This document shows, piece by piece, positions 17,686 through 26,183 of a stretch of DNA of 64,000 nt (positions are counted from its first letter, which is position 1; the number at the start of each line of letters is the position of its first letter). The DNA lies in the NCBI GenBank assembly GCA_964587835.1, contig CAZPMN010000004.1, forward strand, positions 60,283 through 124,282, in the 5' to 3' direction. The notes below the pieces were generated by a model. That model saw nothing but the letters and a program-made list of their open reading frames with translations. It had not been told where the DNA came from and did no database searches. The translations under genes were made by a program, and so were the position numbers. The DNA comes from Erginobacter sp964587835 (lineage in GTDB: Bacteria > Auribacterota > Erginobacteria > Erginobacterales > Erginobacteraceae).

Positions 17686-18087
17686 ATGTTTATCGACACT
17701 TCCTTATGCATAGATTTGTTGCGGGAACAGAAGAGGCATATTGAAGGCCCGGCGATACGAAAGTTGAAATCTCTTCCCGGGGTTGAACTCTTCGCGCCGG
17801 TTTTTGTCCTCTGTGAACTTATGGCGGGGGCCTGCCTGTCTGTTGATCCTGCGGGGGAAAAAGAACGGGTCCAGGCACTCTCCGCGATGCTGACTGTTGT
17901 CTATCCGGACTATCCTTTCGCGGATAGTTACGGCGAGACGGAAGCGCAGTTAAGAAAGGCAGGGTTCCCAATTCCGACGATGGATCTTTTGATCGGGGTT
18001 TCCGCCAAAATGCATAACCTGCCCTTAATTACCAGGGACGCGGAACATTTTCAGAGGATTCCCGGTTTGTTGCTGGAAGAATATTGA
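17686..18087 (+). CDS. vapC: VapC-family toxin, PIN-domain ribonuclease
   Basis: 133 residues. The PIN fold's acidic residues are visible: D4 in MFIDTSL, the glutamate of LCELMAGA (about E44), D99 in IPTMDLLIG and D118 in ITRDAEHF. VapC proteins cleave tRNA or rRNA in a Mg-dependent way and are held inactive by VapB. The pair is inserted within the glycan locus and carries its own promoter, consistent with an addiction module brought by transfer. Confidence 0.88.
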   Translation: MFIDTSLCIDLLREQKRHIEGPAIRKLKSLPGVELFAPVFVLCELMAGACLSVDPAGEKERVQALSAMLTVVYPDYPFADSYGETEAQLRKAGFPIPTMDLLIGVSAKMHNLPLITRDAEHFQRIPGLLLEEY

Positions 18088-18117
18088 TCTGTTTCAGATG
18101 TGACACCCCATTGAGAT

Positions 18118-18265
18118 TGTCCGACAATTGCTAATTTTGCCAACTTTTGGTCATTGCGAGGTTCCGGAGCGAAGCGGAGGGGCCGAAGCAATCTCAACCT
18201 ATTGAGAAGAAAGCCATTCTTCTACAAGTTGAGATCGCTTCGTCGCTCTGCTCCTCGCGATGACA
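18118..18265. repeat. long REP-like element plus second adjacent copy
   Basis: 18118-18218 matches the reverse complement of 5618-5719. A second copy in the opposite orientation follows (TTGAGATCGCTTCG ... CTCGCGATGAC, to about 18265). The rest of the 18088-18307 gap shows no gene. Confidence 0.8.
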
Positions 18266-18307
18266 ATTCGTAGTTTGTCGTACAGCCTCCGTTGGGGTGA
18301 AGGGAGA

Positions 18308-20041
18308 TCAATTGCCGGGAACTGGAATATCTTCTTCCGGCAGGCGACGGGAGGCCAGGCCGCGGAGGAAGTTGAGGCCGTAAACGAGGTGAGTGGTGAC
18401 GATTCCGGCGGTGACCAGGGCGGCCCCCCGGCAGTTCCCGGACCGTAAGCCGGTCGCCAGAGCACAGAAAAGATAGGCGGCCGCGGGAATTAGGTAGAAG
18501 CCGATCCCCCCCGGGATCAGGATCAGGGGGATCCACCCCAGGAGGAGGAAGAGTGTCCAGAGCGAGGGGAGGAAGTAGTTGATCCGGCGCGAGGTGGCGG
18601 GGAACCTCTTCACGAAATATCCCCGGTGGAGGCCGTAATTGCCGATCTGCCGCCAGTGCTTGAGGAAGAGCGGCCGGCGGTGGTGGAAGACCTGGACATC
18701 GGGGTCGTAGATGATCCGGCCCTTCTTCCCCCGGGTGAGTTTCTCGCAGAGGACGGTATCCTCCCCCGGCCAGTAAGGAGTATCGAACCCCCCTACCCTC
18801 TCGAAGGCCGATCCGCGGACCAGGAGGTTGCAGGTTGGGTAGTCGTCTACCTCCCGGAGCATCTTGGGGATGTGGCGGTAGATGTGGACCCCGCCGACCA
18901 TCCAGGAGGTGAGAACCCTTCCCCCCGCCTGCTGGAGCGGCCCATCTTCCGGCGCGGTGGAGGCGGGCCCCCCGACGGCGGCGACGGACGGATCGCCGAA
19001 ATGGGGCACGGCGGCCTTCAGCCAGTCCTCTTGGGGGTAGGCGTCATCATCGATGAAGGCGAAGATTTCGCCGGTGGCTTGCGCAGCCCCGATATCCCGC
19101 TTCCGGGGTGGGCCGACCGGTCCGGTGGGGATGACCCGGACCGGGCCGGGCGGTCTCTTCATCTCCCGGTCGGGGAGCAGGATAACCTCGAAATCGGGAT
19201 AGTCGAGTTGGCCGAGCTTTTCCAGGCACTGTTCCAGGTAAGGGCCGGGCCGGGAGAAGGCGATCAGGATCGAGACCCGGGGGGTTTGATCCCACTGCGG
19301 TAGGGGACGGTCGTAGTATCGGAGGATTCTCAGCCGGTAGAAGACAGCCAGGGTGTCGAGCAGGATGGTCCAGATCGATCCGAGTCCGATCCTTCCGAAC
19401 CTCCCCTTGTAATCGACCACGATCGGGGCTTCGGCGATGGAATAACCCCGGTGGTGGAGGTTGGCCAGGAGTTCCAGGTCGAAGGCGTAGCGCTTGACCA
19501 GGAGCCGGGGGAGGCCGGCGGCCAGGGCCTCGCGCTTGAAGAGCTTGATCCCGGTCTGGGTATCCCGGATCGGCAGGCCGAAGAGAAGCTTGACCAGGAA
19601 GAAGTAAGCCGCCGAAATCAGGCGGCGGGGCGCCGGATAGTTAAGGGTCGATTCCGGGTGGCGCTTGGAGCCGATCACGGCGGCGGCGCCGGTACTCTCC
19701 CGGATCCGCAGCAGGGCGGAAAACTGGCGGGGGTGGATGTCGAGGTCGGAGTCGAGGAAGAAGACCAGTTCGCCGCGGCAGGCCGCGAAGGCCTTTCTTA
19801 GAGCCCAGCCCTTGCCCCGGTTCTCGGGTGAAGAAAGGGCCCTGACCTCGGAAAACTCCCGCGCCGCCCGGGCTATCCCCTCCCCGGTATTGTCAACGCT
19901 GCCGTCGTCGACCGCCACGATCTCGAAGCTGTCGGAGAGTCCGGCGAGCGCCTCCCGGGTCTCCCGGATATTGGCAAAAATATGCCGGCCCTCATTGAAG
20001 GCCGGCATCAGGACCGAGATCTCGGGGGTTGGATTAACCAC
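18308..20041 (-). CDS. double-domain family 2 glycosyltransferase with C-terminal membrane helices
   Basis: 577 residues. The first domain (about 1-235) is DPM-like: EISVLMPAFNEGRHI, EIVAVDDGSVDNTGE, FFLDSDLDIHP and TQTGIKLFKREAL. The second (about 250-500) is another GT2 domain: RVSILIAFSRPGPYLEQCLEKL, AFIDDDAYPQEDW and GGFDTPYWPGEDTVLCEKL. Two or three membrane helices end the protein. The first domain probably makes a lipid-linked sugar or acts in series with the second; fusion implies linked reactions. The start is GTG 20041; the downstream gene neighbourhood on this strand is the vapBC island, so it may be transcribed alone. Confidence 0.87.
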   Translation of the reverse strand: MVNPTPEISVLMPAFNEGRHIFANIRETREALAGLSDSFEIVAVDDGSVDNTGEGIARAAREFSEVRALSSPENRGKGWALRKAFAACRGELVFFLDSDLDIHPRQFSALLRIRESTGAAAVIGSKRHPESTLNYPAPRRLISAAYFFLVKLLFGLPIRDTQTGIKLFKREALAAGLPRLLVKRYAFDLELLANLHHRGYSIAEAPIVVDYKGRFGRIGLGSIWTILLDTLAVFYRLRILRYYDRPLPQWDQTPRVSILIAFSRPGPYLEQCLEKLGQLDYPDFEVILLPDREMKRPPGPVRVIPTGPVGPPRKRDIGAAQATGEIFAFIDDDAYPQEDWLKAAVPHFGDPSVAAVGGPASTAPEDGPLQQAGGRVLTSWMVGGVHIYRHIPKMLREVDDYPTCNLLVRGSAFERVGGFDTPYWPGEDTVLCEKLTRGKKGRIIYDPDVQVFHHRRPLFLKHWRQIGNYGLHRGYFVKRFPATSRRINYFLPSLWTLFLLLGWIPLILIPGGIGFYLIPAAAYLFCALATGLRSGNCRGAALVTAGIVTTHLVYGLNFLRGLASRRLPEEDIPVPGN

Positions 20042-20372
20042 GAATCTTCACCAATTTAATTATTCGACCCCGCCTCGGACCCTCTTTAATCCACGAATTA
20101 CACGAATTGGCTCGAATTGCTTCCCCAGCCTCGCCCCCTTTTTTGAACCGCTAATCTCGCTAATCGTCGCGAATTTCCCCCTGCCCCGCCCTCTTTTATA
20201 ATCCACTAATTTCACGAATTGCCACAGATTGTTCCCCCAACCTCAGCCCTTTTTTAGTCCACGGATTACACTGATTACTCTGATTTAATACCACTCCCCA
20301 CTGCCTACTGACCACTGCCCATCCTCACCACGAGTATCACGCATCTTAGGACTACCGATCACTGATTACCGC
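20042..20372. repeat. gene-free interval filled with short phased repeats
   Basis: No gene is visible in these 331 bases. Copies of a 9-mer-phased motif recur (CACGAATTACACGAATTGG near 20091, CACGAATTGCCACAGATT near 20213, ACGGATTACACTGATTACT near 20262), followed by 7-mer-phased CACTGCCTACTGACCACTG and TTACCGCTTACTGCTTACC that run into the alaS stop codon. Confidence 0.75.
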
Positions 20373-23015
20373 TTACTGCTTACCGATTACCTTCCCCACT
20401 ATCCCCGGCACCGCGGCCAGGGCTTCCTTGATCTTTCCGGGGTCCTTGCCGCCGGCCTGGGCCAGGTCGGGCCGGCCGCCGCCGCTGCCGCCGATCAGTT
20501 TTGCCACTTCCCTGACGATATTCCCGGCGTGGTGACCCGCCTTGACCAGGTCGGGGGTGACCGCGCCGATCAGGAAGGCCTTACCTCCTTCCGCCCCGGC
20601 CAGGACGCAGATACCCGATCCCAGCCTTCCCTTGACCTCGTCGGCCAGTATGCGGAGGGTCTCCATTCCGGTCGGGCCGAGATCGGCGGCCAAAATCCGG
20701 ATGCCGTCGACCGTCCGGGCCTGATCGACGATCTCTTCCAGGCTGCCAGCGGCCTGCCTCTTTTTCAAGTCCTTGATCTCATTCTCCAGGTCTTTTATCC
20801 GTCCGGTTATCTTTTCCAGCCGGGTGGGGAGTTCCTGGGGTGCGATCTTCAGCGGTTCGCAGGCCGCCCGGAGGATCTCTCGGTCGGCAGCCGTCTTGGC
20901 AAAGGCCTTATCTCCGCAGACCGCCTCGATTCTCCGCACCCCGGCGGCGACCGAGCTTTCTCCAGTGACGAGAAAAATTCCGATTTCCCCGGTTCTCCGG
21001 ACGTGGGTACCGCCGCAGAGCTCGCGGCTGCAGCCGCCGACCTCGATCATCCTCACCTTCTCCCCGTACTTCTCGCCGAAAAAGGCCAGGGCGCCCTGCT
21101 GCTTGGCCGCGGCTAGGGAGAGGTGGAAGATATTGACCGGCCAATCCTCCCGGATCATCTCATTGACTCGGGCTTCGACCCGCGAGAGATCTTTAGGCTT
21201 GACCGCCTCAAAGTGGGAGAAGTCGAAACGGAAGTAGTCGGGACCGACAAACGAGCCGGCCTGCCCGATATGCTCGCCGACGATCTCCCGGAGGGCCTGC
21301 TGGAGAAGGTGGGTGGAGGTGTGGTGGCGCTCGATCCGTCGCCGGCGCTCCCGGTCGACCAGAGCCTCGGCCTCCCCCGGCCGGACTTCCCCTTCGACCA
21401 CCTTCCCCCGGTGAACGATCAGCCCCTCCAGCGGGCGGACCGTCCCGCTGACCTCCAGCCTTCCGGAAGGAGTCCGAATGACCCCGGTATCTCCGACCTG
21501 CCCCCCCCCCTCGGCGTAGAAGGTGGTCCGGTCGATGACCACCTCGACAGCTTCCCCTTTTCCCGCCCGGTCGGTCTCTTTGCCGTTCCGGATCATCGCC
21601 AGAATCCGGGCCCGGACGGCCAATCGCTCGTATCCCTGGAACTCGATCGGGGGGTGCTTCTTGGCGATCTCGTGATAGGCGGGGATGATCTCCTGCTCGG
21701 CCATCCCCTTCCAGGCCGCCCGCCCCCGCTCCTTCTGTTCCGCCAGGGCCCTTTCAAACCCCGGCCAGTCGATATCCAGGCCCTTTTCCCGGGCAACCTC
21801 GTCGGTCAGCTCGGGGGGAAAGCCATAGGTGTCGGACAGTTTGAAGACCTCTCTGCCGGAGATTACCTTCTCTCCCTTTTTTTGCAGGGATTGGGCGATC
21901 TCGTCCAGTTTTTCCAGACCCAGGGTCAGGGTGTCGCCGAACCGCTCCTCCTCAGCTCGGATGATTCTCTGTACGTGATCCCGGCTTTCTAAGAGCTCCG
22001 GGTAGGGGTCCTTCATTACCTCTACCACGGCGGGGACCAGCTTATGCAGGAAAGGCCCCGCCAGGTTCAGTTTTCTCCCGAAACGGACCGCCCGCCGCAG
22101 CAGCCGTCGGATCACGTATCCCCGCCCCTCGTTGGAGGGGAGGACGTTTTCCGAGAGGGCGAAGGTCAGGGCCCGGATATGGTCTGCGATTACGTGTTCG
22201 GCTTCCCGGGTGGAAGCGCTGGAGCCGTCGGGGGTCATCTCGCGGATTGCGGCCAGGATGGGAAGGAAGAGGTCGGTGTCGTAGTTGCTGGCCGCCCCCT
22301 GGACCAGGAGGGCCAGCCGTTCCAGGCCCATCCCGGTATCTATCCCCCGTCTTTCCAGGTCGCGTCTTTTCCCCGACTCCTCTTGGTAGAACTGGGGGAA
22401 GACCAGGTTCCAGAACTCCAGGTACCGTTCACAGTCGCAGCCCGGCCGGCATTCTTTCCGGCCGCAGCCGAATTCCGGACCCCGGTCGAAATACATCTCT
22501 GAACAGGGGCCGCAGGGGCCGGCGAGTCCGGCCGGACCCCAGAAGTTATCCTTCTTCCCCAGCCGGACAATCCGATCTTCCGCCAGTCCGGTTACTTTAC
22601 TCCAGAGTCCGGCGGCCTCCTCGTCCTCGGTGAAGACGGAAACCCAGAGGAATTCCTTGGGCAATTCGAGCACCTCGACCACGAACTCCCAGGCCCAGGC
22701 GATGGCCTCTTCCTTGAAGTAATCGCCAAAGGAGAAGTTGCCCAGCATCTCAAAGAAACTGTGATGGCGCAGCGTCCTTCCCACGTTTTCCAGATCGCTG
22801 TCCTTCCCCCCGACCCGGAGGCATTTCTGTACCGAGGCCGCCCGACTGAATTGGAGTGGAGCGTCGGTCCAGAGTGCCTTGAAGGGTACCATCCCGGCCG
22901 AGGTGAAGATCAGGGTCGGATCGCTCGAGGGGACCAGGCTGTCGGAGGGACGGATAGTGTGACCGCGGGCGGCGAAAAAATCAAGGAAGGACTGTCGAAG
23001 TTCCTGTGAGTTCAT
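20373..23015 (-). CDS. alaS: alanyl-tRNA synthetase
   Basis: 880 residues, the normal full length. Order: class II catalytic domain (NSQELRQSFLDFFAARGHT; TSAGMVPFK), tRNA-recognition region, editing domain with the zinc-binding HTSTHLLQQ and CSRELCGGTHV motifs, and the C-terminal DHHA1-type domain ending in GGSGGGRPDLAQAGG. It charges tRNA-Ala and clears Ser/Gly errors. The last codons GGTAAGCAGTAA belong to the adjacent heptamer repeat, so the final GKQ and stop seem to be repeat-derived. There is no strong ribosome site; an AT-rich leader precedes the ATG. It follows recA-recX, a common order. Confidence 0.97.
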   Translation of the reverse strand: MNSQELRQSFLDFFAARGHTIRPSDSLVPSSDPTLIFTSAGMVPFKALWTDAPLQFSRAASVQKCLRVGGKDSDLENVGRTLRHHSFFEMLGNFSFGDYFKEEAIAWAWEFVVEVLELPKEFLWVSVFTEDEEAAGLWSKVTGLAEDRIVRLGKKDNFWGPAGLAGPCGPCSEMYFDRGPEFGCGRKECRPGCDCERYLEFWNLVFPQFYQEESGKRRDLERRGIDTGMGLERLALLVQGAASNYDTDLFLPILAAIREMTPDGSSASTREAEHVIADHIRALTFALSENVLPSNEGRGYVIRRLLRRAVRFGRKLNLAGPFLHKLVPAVVEVMKDPYPELLESRDHVQRIIRAEEERFGDTLTLGLEKLDEIAQSLQKKGEKVISGREVFKLSDTYGFPPELTDEVAREKGLDIDWPGFERALAEQKERGRAAWKGMAEQEIIPAYHEIAKKHPPIEFQGYERLAVRARILAMIRNGKETDRAGKGEAVEVVIDRTTFYAEGGGQVGDTGVIRTPSGRLEVSGTVRPLEGLIVHRGKVVEGEVRPGEAEALVDRERRRRIERHHTSTHLLQQALREIVGEHIGQAGSFVGPDYFRFDFSHFEAVKPKDLSRVEARVNEMIREDWPVNIFHLSLAAAKQQGALAFFGEKYGEKVRMIEVGGCSRELCGGTHVRRTGEIGIFLVTGESSVAAGVRRIEAVCGDKAFAKTAADREILRAACEPLKIAPQELPTRLEKITGRIKDLENEIKDLKKRQAAGSLEEIVDQARTVDGIRILAADLGPTGMETLRILADEVKGRLGSGICVLAGAEGGKAFLIGAVTPDLVKAGHHAGNIVREVAKLIGGSGGGRPDLAQAGGKDPGKIKEALAAVPGIVGKVIGKQ

Positions 23016-23048
23016 TGTAAAATTTTCCGCCTGCGGTGTAAAATTTTA
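23013..23048 (-). promoter_or_regulatory. AT-rich leader structure before alaS
   Basis: Two TAAAATTTT blocks (23018-23026 and 23039-23047) flank a small CCGC/GCGG hairpin, ending in AAAATTTTACAATG at the start codon. The same AAATTTTACAATG end precedes nadC. It could be a translational leader; function is unproven. Confidence 0.35.
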
Positions 23049-23359
23049 GGTCCTCCGGCTTCGCCGGAGTTTATCCTCGGCCGCTGCAAATTATTTCCAG
23101 TAAGCTGAATGGTCCGCGTGACTATCGATTGATTGCCGGGACAATGTCATTACGAGGCCGGAGGCTGAAGCAATCTCATCACCGAACTGGGGTGAGATTG
23201 CTTCGTCGCTCCGCTCCTCGCAATGACCGGGTGCCGATTACTGATTACTGATTACTATCCCCTATTCCCCATTCCCGGTGAGATTGCTTCGTCGCTCCGC
23301 TCCTTGCAATGACCGGGTGCCGATTACTGATTACTGATTACCGATTACTGATTACTGAA
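23049..23359. repeat. repeat-filled interval with 65-bp tandem duplication
   Basis: No gene is visible. A REP-like pair lies at about 23147-23222. The unit 23191-23255 (GGTGAGATTGCTTCG ... GATTACTGATTAC) is repeated at 23277-23341 with one base difference. Between and after them are ATTCCCC and GATTACT heptamer repeats that reach the recX stop. Confidence 0.8.
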
Positions 23360-23848
23360 CTACTCCCCATCGTCTTCTTTGCTGATCAGTTCCTGCAGGC
23401 ATTCCCGAATGGTTTCGGAGGAAAAACCCCGCCGGGCGAGGAAGGCGAAGAGTTTCCTTTTGACCGTCTCCAGAGGCTGGCCCCGGTATCGGCGCACCCG
23501 GTTTGCCGCCAGTTGCCGGGCGGCGTCCCGTTCCCGCTCCGGGGGAAGCAATTCCCCCAGGACCCTTCGGGCGGTCTCTTTGTCAATCCCCTTCTGTTTC
23601 AATTCCCGGCTGATCAGCCAGGCGGCCCGGGGTTTGAAGTTGATCCGCGAGTTCACCCAGAGCCGGGAGAATTTTTCGTCGTCGAGCAGGTCCAGCCGCT
23701 CCAATTTGGCGATTACCGCGGAGACGGTTTCGGGGGAGTATTTCTTTCCGGCCAGCTTCTCCCGGACCTCCTTCCGGGAGCGCTCCCGATAGGTGAGCAG
23801 CCGCAGGGCACTCTCCCAGGCGCGCCGGAATTCCTCGTCTTGCTCCAT
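23360..23848 (-). CDS. recX: RecX regulatory protein
   Basis: 162 residues, with the three-helix repeats of RecX: ALRLLTYRERSRKEVREKL, IAKLERLDLLDDEKFSRLWV and GFSSETIRECLQEL. RecX binds inside the RecA filament groove and limits its growth. It starts 1 nt after the recA stop, so it is translated from the same message and its level probably follows RecA through readthrough. Confidence 0.9.
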   Translation of the reverse strand: MEQDEEFRRAWESALRLLTYRERSRKEVREKLAGKKYSPETVSAVIAKLERLDLLDDEKFSRLWVNSRINFKPRAAWLISRELKQKGIDKETARRVLGELLPPERERDAARQLAANRVRRYRGQPLETVKRKLFAFLARRGFSSETIRECLQELISKEDDGE

Positions 23849-23849
23849 A

Positions 23850-24899
23850 TTATTTCTGCGCTTTTTCCAGGAGGGCCTTCCGGATATCCGCAGTGATCCG
23901 GTCGGCCAGTTTTTTGTCCTCCTTGAGAAGATCCCGGGCCTTCTCCCGGCCCTGGCCGAGCGTGGTATCCCCGTAACTGAGAAAGCTTCCCCGTTTGCTG
24001 ATCACCTTGGTATCGAGGCCGAGGTCGATGAGCGACCCCGCCCAGGAGATCCCCTCGTTGTACATAATGTCGAACTCGGCCTCCCGGAAGGGCGGGGCCA
24101 CCTTGTTCTTGACGATCTTGGCCTTGGTCCGGCTCCCGATGGCTTCACCGGAGGAGTCCTTGAGGTAACCGATTCGACGCATATTTATCCGAACCGAGGC
24201 GTAGAACTTCAGGGCCCTGCCCCCCGGGGTGGTCTCCGGGCTGCCGAACATCACCCCGATTTTCATCCGAATCTGGTTGATGAATACGCAGCAGGTCTTG
24301 GATTTGCTGATCGCCGCGGTTAGTTTACGCAGGGCCTGGGACATCATCCGGGCCTGGAGGCCCACGTGGGTGTCCCCGATCTCCCCTTCGATCTCGGCCT
24401 TGGGCACCAGGGCGGCCACCGAGTCGATCACGATCAGGTCAACGGCGTTGGAACGGACCAGGGTCTCGGCGATGTTGAGCGCCGCTTCCCCGGAATCCGG
24501 TTGGGAGATCAGCAGTTCGTCGAGGTTGACCCCGATCACCCGGCAGTAGGCGGGGTCGATGGCGTGCTCGACATCGATATAGGCCGCCACCCCGCCCGTC
24601 TTCTGCACGTTAGCCACCGCCTGGAGGGCCAGGGTGGTTTTGCCCGAGGCCTCGGCCCCGTAGATCTCCACCACCCTGCCCCGGGGCAGACCGCCGATCC
24701 CCAGGGCGATGTCCAAGGTCAGGGCCCCGGTCGGAATATGCCCGATCTTGATGTCGGCCGACTGCTGGCCCAGCTGCATAATAGTCCCCTTCCCATACTG
24801 CTTTTCCACCTGTTCCAGGGCCAGACTCAGCGCCTTTTTCTTCTGTTCCGCCAGTTTGGCGTCCGGGGTTTCTTTGGTCTCTTTGGTTTCCTTGGCCAT
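23850..24899 (-). CDS. recA: RecA recombinase
   Basis: 349 residues. Walker A GAEASGKTTL (about 81-90), Walker B LIVIDSVAAL and the L2 segment FINQIRMKIGVMFGSPETTPGG are intact. It forms filaments on single-stranded DNA for strand exchange and triggers LexA cleavage where LexA exists. The N-terminus carries a KETKETKET repeat not found in most RecA proteins, likely a harmless slippage product. GAAGGAGGAGAA precedes the ATG. No SOS box is obvious in the short upstream gap. Confidence 0.98.
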   Translation of the reverse strand: MAKETKETKETPDAKLAEQKKKALSLALEQVEKQYGKGTIMQLGQQSADIKIGHIPTGALTLDIALGIGGLPRGRVVEIYGAEASGKTTLALQAVANVQKTGGVAAYIDVEHAIDPAYCRVIGVNLDELLISQPDSGEAALNIAETLVRSNAVDLIVIDSVAALVPKAEIEGEIGDTHVGLQARMMSQALRKLTAAISKSKTCCVFINQIRMKIGVMFGSPETTPGGRALKFYASVRINMRRIGYLKDSSGEAIGSRTKAKIVKNKVAPPFREAEFDIMYNEGISWAGSLIDLGLDTKVISKRGSFLSYGDTTLGQGREKARDLLKEDKKLADRITADIRKALLEKAQK

Positions 24900-24949
24900 T
24901 TCTCCTCCTTCGGCCCGCCGGGCGGGCTCGATTGCGATATGCGATCTCT

Positions 24950-25555
24950 TTATTCCGGAAGGACTTCCGTCCCCCCCGGATTATGCCGGGAGAGGATTTC
25001 GTGGACCGCTCCCCGGGGGGTGAGGATGCTTTTCAGCAATACTATCATATCGGTATTGAACGATCCAAGGGAATCCAGCTTCCGGCGTTCGACCTCCTCC
25101 GCCAGTTGTCTTGACAGCAACCCGTCCCCTCCCCTCTTGATGCGTCCCAGGGTCAGGTGAGGCGTATAGGGCCGGTTCTCCCAGGGGAAACCGAGCCCCG
25201 CGAGATCCCGGTCCAGTTCCCCGGCCAGCTTGGCGAGAGCTTCCTTCCCCTCTCCGACCCCGGCCCAGATTACCCGGGGATGTTTTCCGGCAGGGAACTG
25301 GCCCATCCCGGCAATCCGGACTGCCAGGGGAAGATGTCGTCCGGCCGCCCGGTCGAGAACCTCACGGATCCGGGGGATTCTTGCCGCCGGGGTCGGGCCG
25401 AGGAACTTCAGGGTCAGGTGGATATTGGAGGGCGGAGTCCAGCGGATCCCCTTCAGGCGGTCGTCCAGGTCCCGGATCAGTGACGAGATGTTATCCCTCA
25501 CCGCTCCGGGAAGGGTAATGGCGATAAAGAGCCGGGGGTTATCTGTTGACCGCAT
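24950..25555 (-). CDS. thpR: RNA 2',3'-cyclic phosphodiesterase (2H family)
   Basis: 201 residues from ATG 25555. The two HxTx motifs that define the 2H phosphoesterase fold are both present: HLTL at 46-49 and HLTL at 133-136. The family opens 2',3'-cyclic phosphates and can ligate 2'-5' in vitro. It overlaps the 3' end of pncC by 17 nt and lies 50 nt upstream of recA, a cluster seen in many bacteria. The longer open frame upstream is inside pncC and is not used. Confidence 0.92.
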   Translation of the reverse strand: MRSTDNPRLFIAITLPGAVRDNISSLIRDLDDRLKGIRWTPPSNIHLTLKFLGPTPAARIPRIREVLDRAAGRHLPLAVRIAGMGQFPAGKHPRVIWAGVGEGKEALAKLAGELDRDLAGLGFPWENRPYTPHLTLGRIKRGGDGLLSRQLAEEVERRKLDSLGSFNTDMIVLLKSILTPRGAVHEILSRHNPGGTEVLPE

Positions 25556-26057
25556 CGTTTTTTCCCCAACCCTGGGGTGTTGAAGATCCAGCTCCCGCTG
25601 CCAGCAGGTCGAGCGCTTTCCGGGCGGCCTGGAGCCGGATCTCCCCCCGGGAACCGGAAAAGATATATCTCTCCACGTTCTCCCCATCGGGGCCGGCCAG
25701 GGCGATGTAGACCAGCCCGACCGGCTTGCCCGAACTTCCCCCGCCGGGACCGGCCACGCCGGTAATCCCCACCCCCACTGAACTTTCCAGGACATCTCTG
25801 GCCCCCCGGGCCATCTCCCGGGCGGTCTCCGCGCTGACGGCCCCGTTTCCGGTCAGGGTTTCTTCCCTTACGCCGAGAAGCCGGATCTTGCTCCGGTTGG
25901 AGTAGGCGATCACTCCGCCCCGGAAAAAATCCGAACTGCCCGGCTGATCGGTGATCAGCTTGCCCAGTAGTCCCCCCGTACAGGACTCGGCCGTCGCCAG
26001 GGTCCACCCCCGGGAGGAGAATAATTTCAGCAGGTCGGCAGGCGAAGTTTGGTTCAT
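25539..26057 (-). CDS. pncC: nicotinamide-nucleotide amidohydrolase (CinA C-terminal type)
   Basis: 172 residues from ATG 26057, with GGGAGG 12 nt upstream. The core motif TAESCTGGLLGKLIT (about 21-35) and GVGITGVAGPGGGSSGKPVGLVYIAL are those of the CinA C-terminal (PncC) domain, which deamidates nicotinamide mononucleotide in NAD recycling. The N-terminal CinA domain is absent, so this is the stand-alone form. It sits with nadC nearby, so NAD metabolism genes are clustered. Confidence 0.92.
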   Translation of the reverse strand: MNQTSPADLLKLFSSRGWTLATAESCTGGLLGKLITDQPGSSDFFRGGVIAYSNRSKIRLLGVREETLTGNGAVSAETAREMARGARDVLESSVGVGITGVAGPGGGSSGKPVGLVYIALAGPDGENVERYIFSGSRGEIRLQAARKALDLLAAGAGSSTPQGWGKNDAVNR

Positions 26058-26183
26058 CGGTTGAATAATCCTCCCGGTTGCAGATACCGGGATACTACTA
26101 TAATAGAATCGCCCCCTCCGGATTAAACGGCAAATGGCCACCGTGCCGGACGAAAGTTCCCGTCCCCCATCAACCGTCACCCG

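Noticed and set aside
23230..23359. Possible CRISPR-like array of GATTACT units
   Set aside because: The units are 7 nt long without unique spacers, and no cas gene is present; it is a simple phased repeat.
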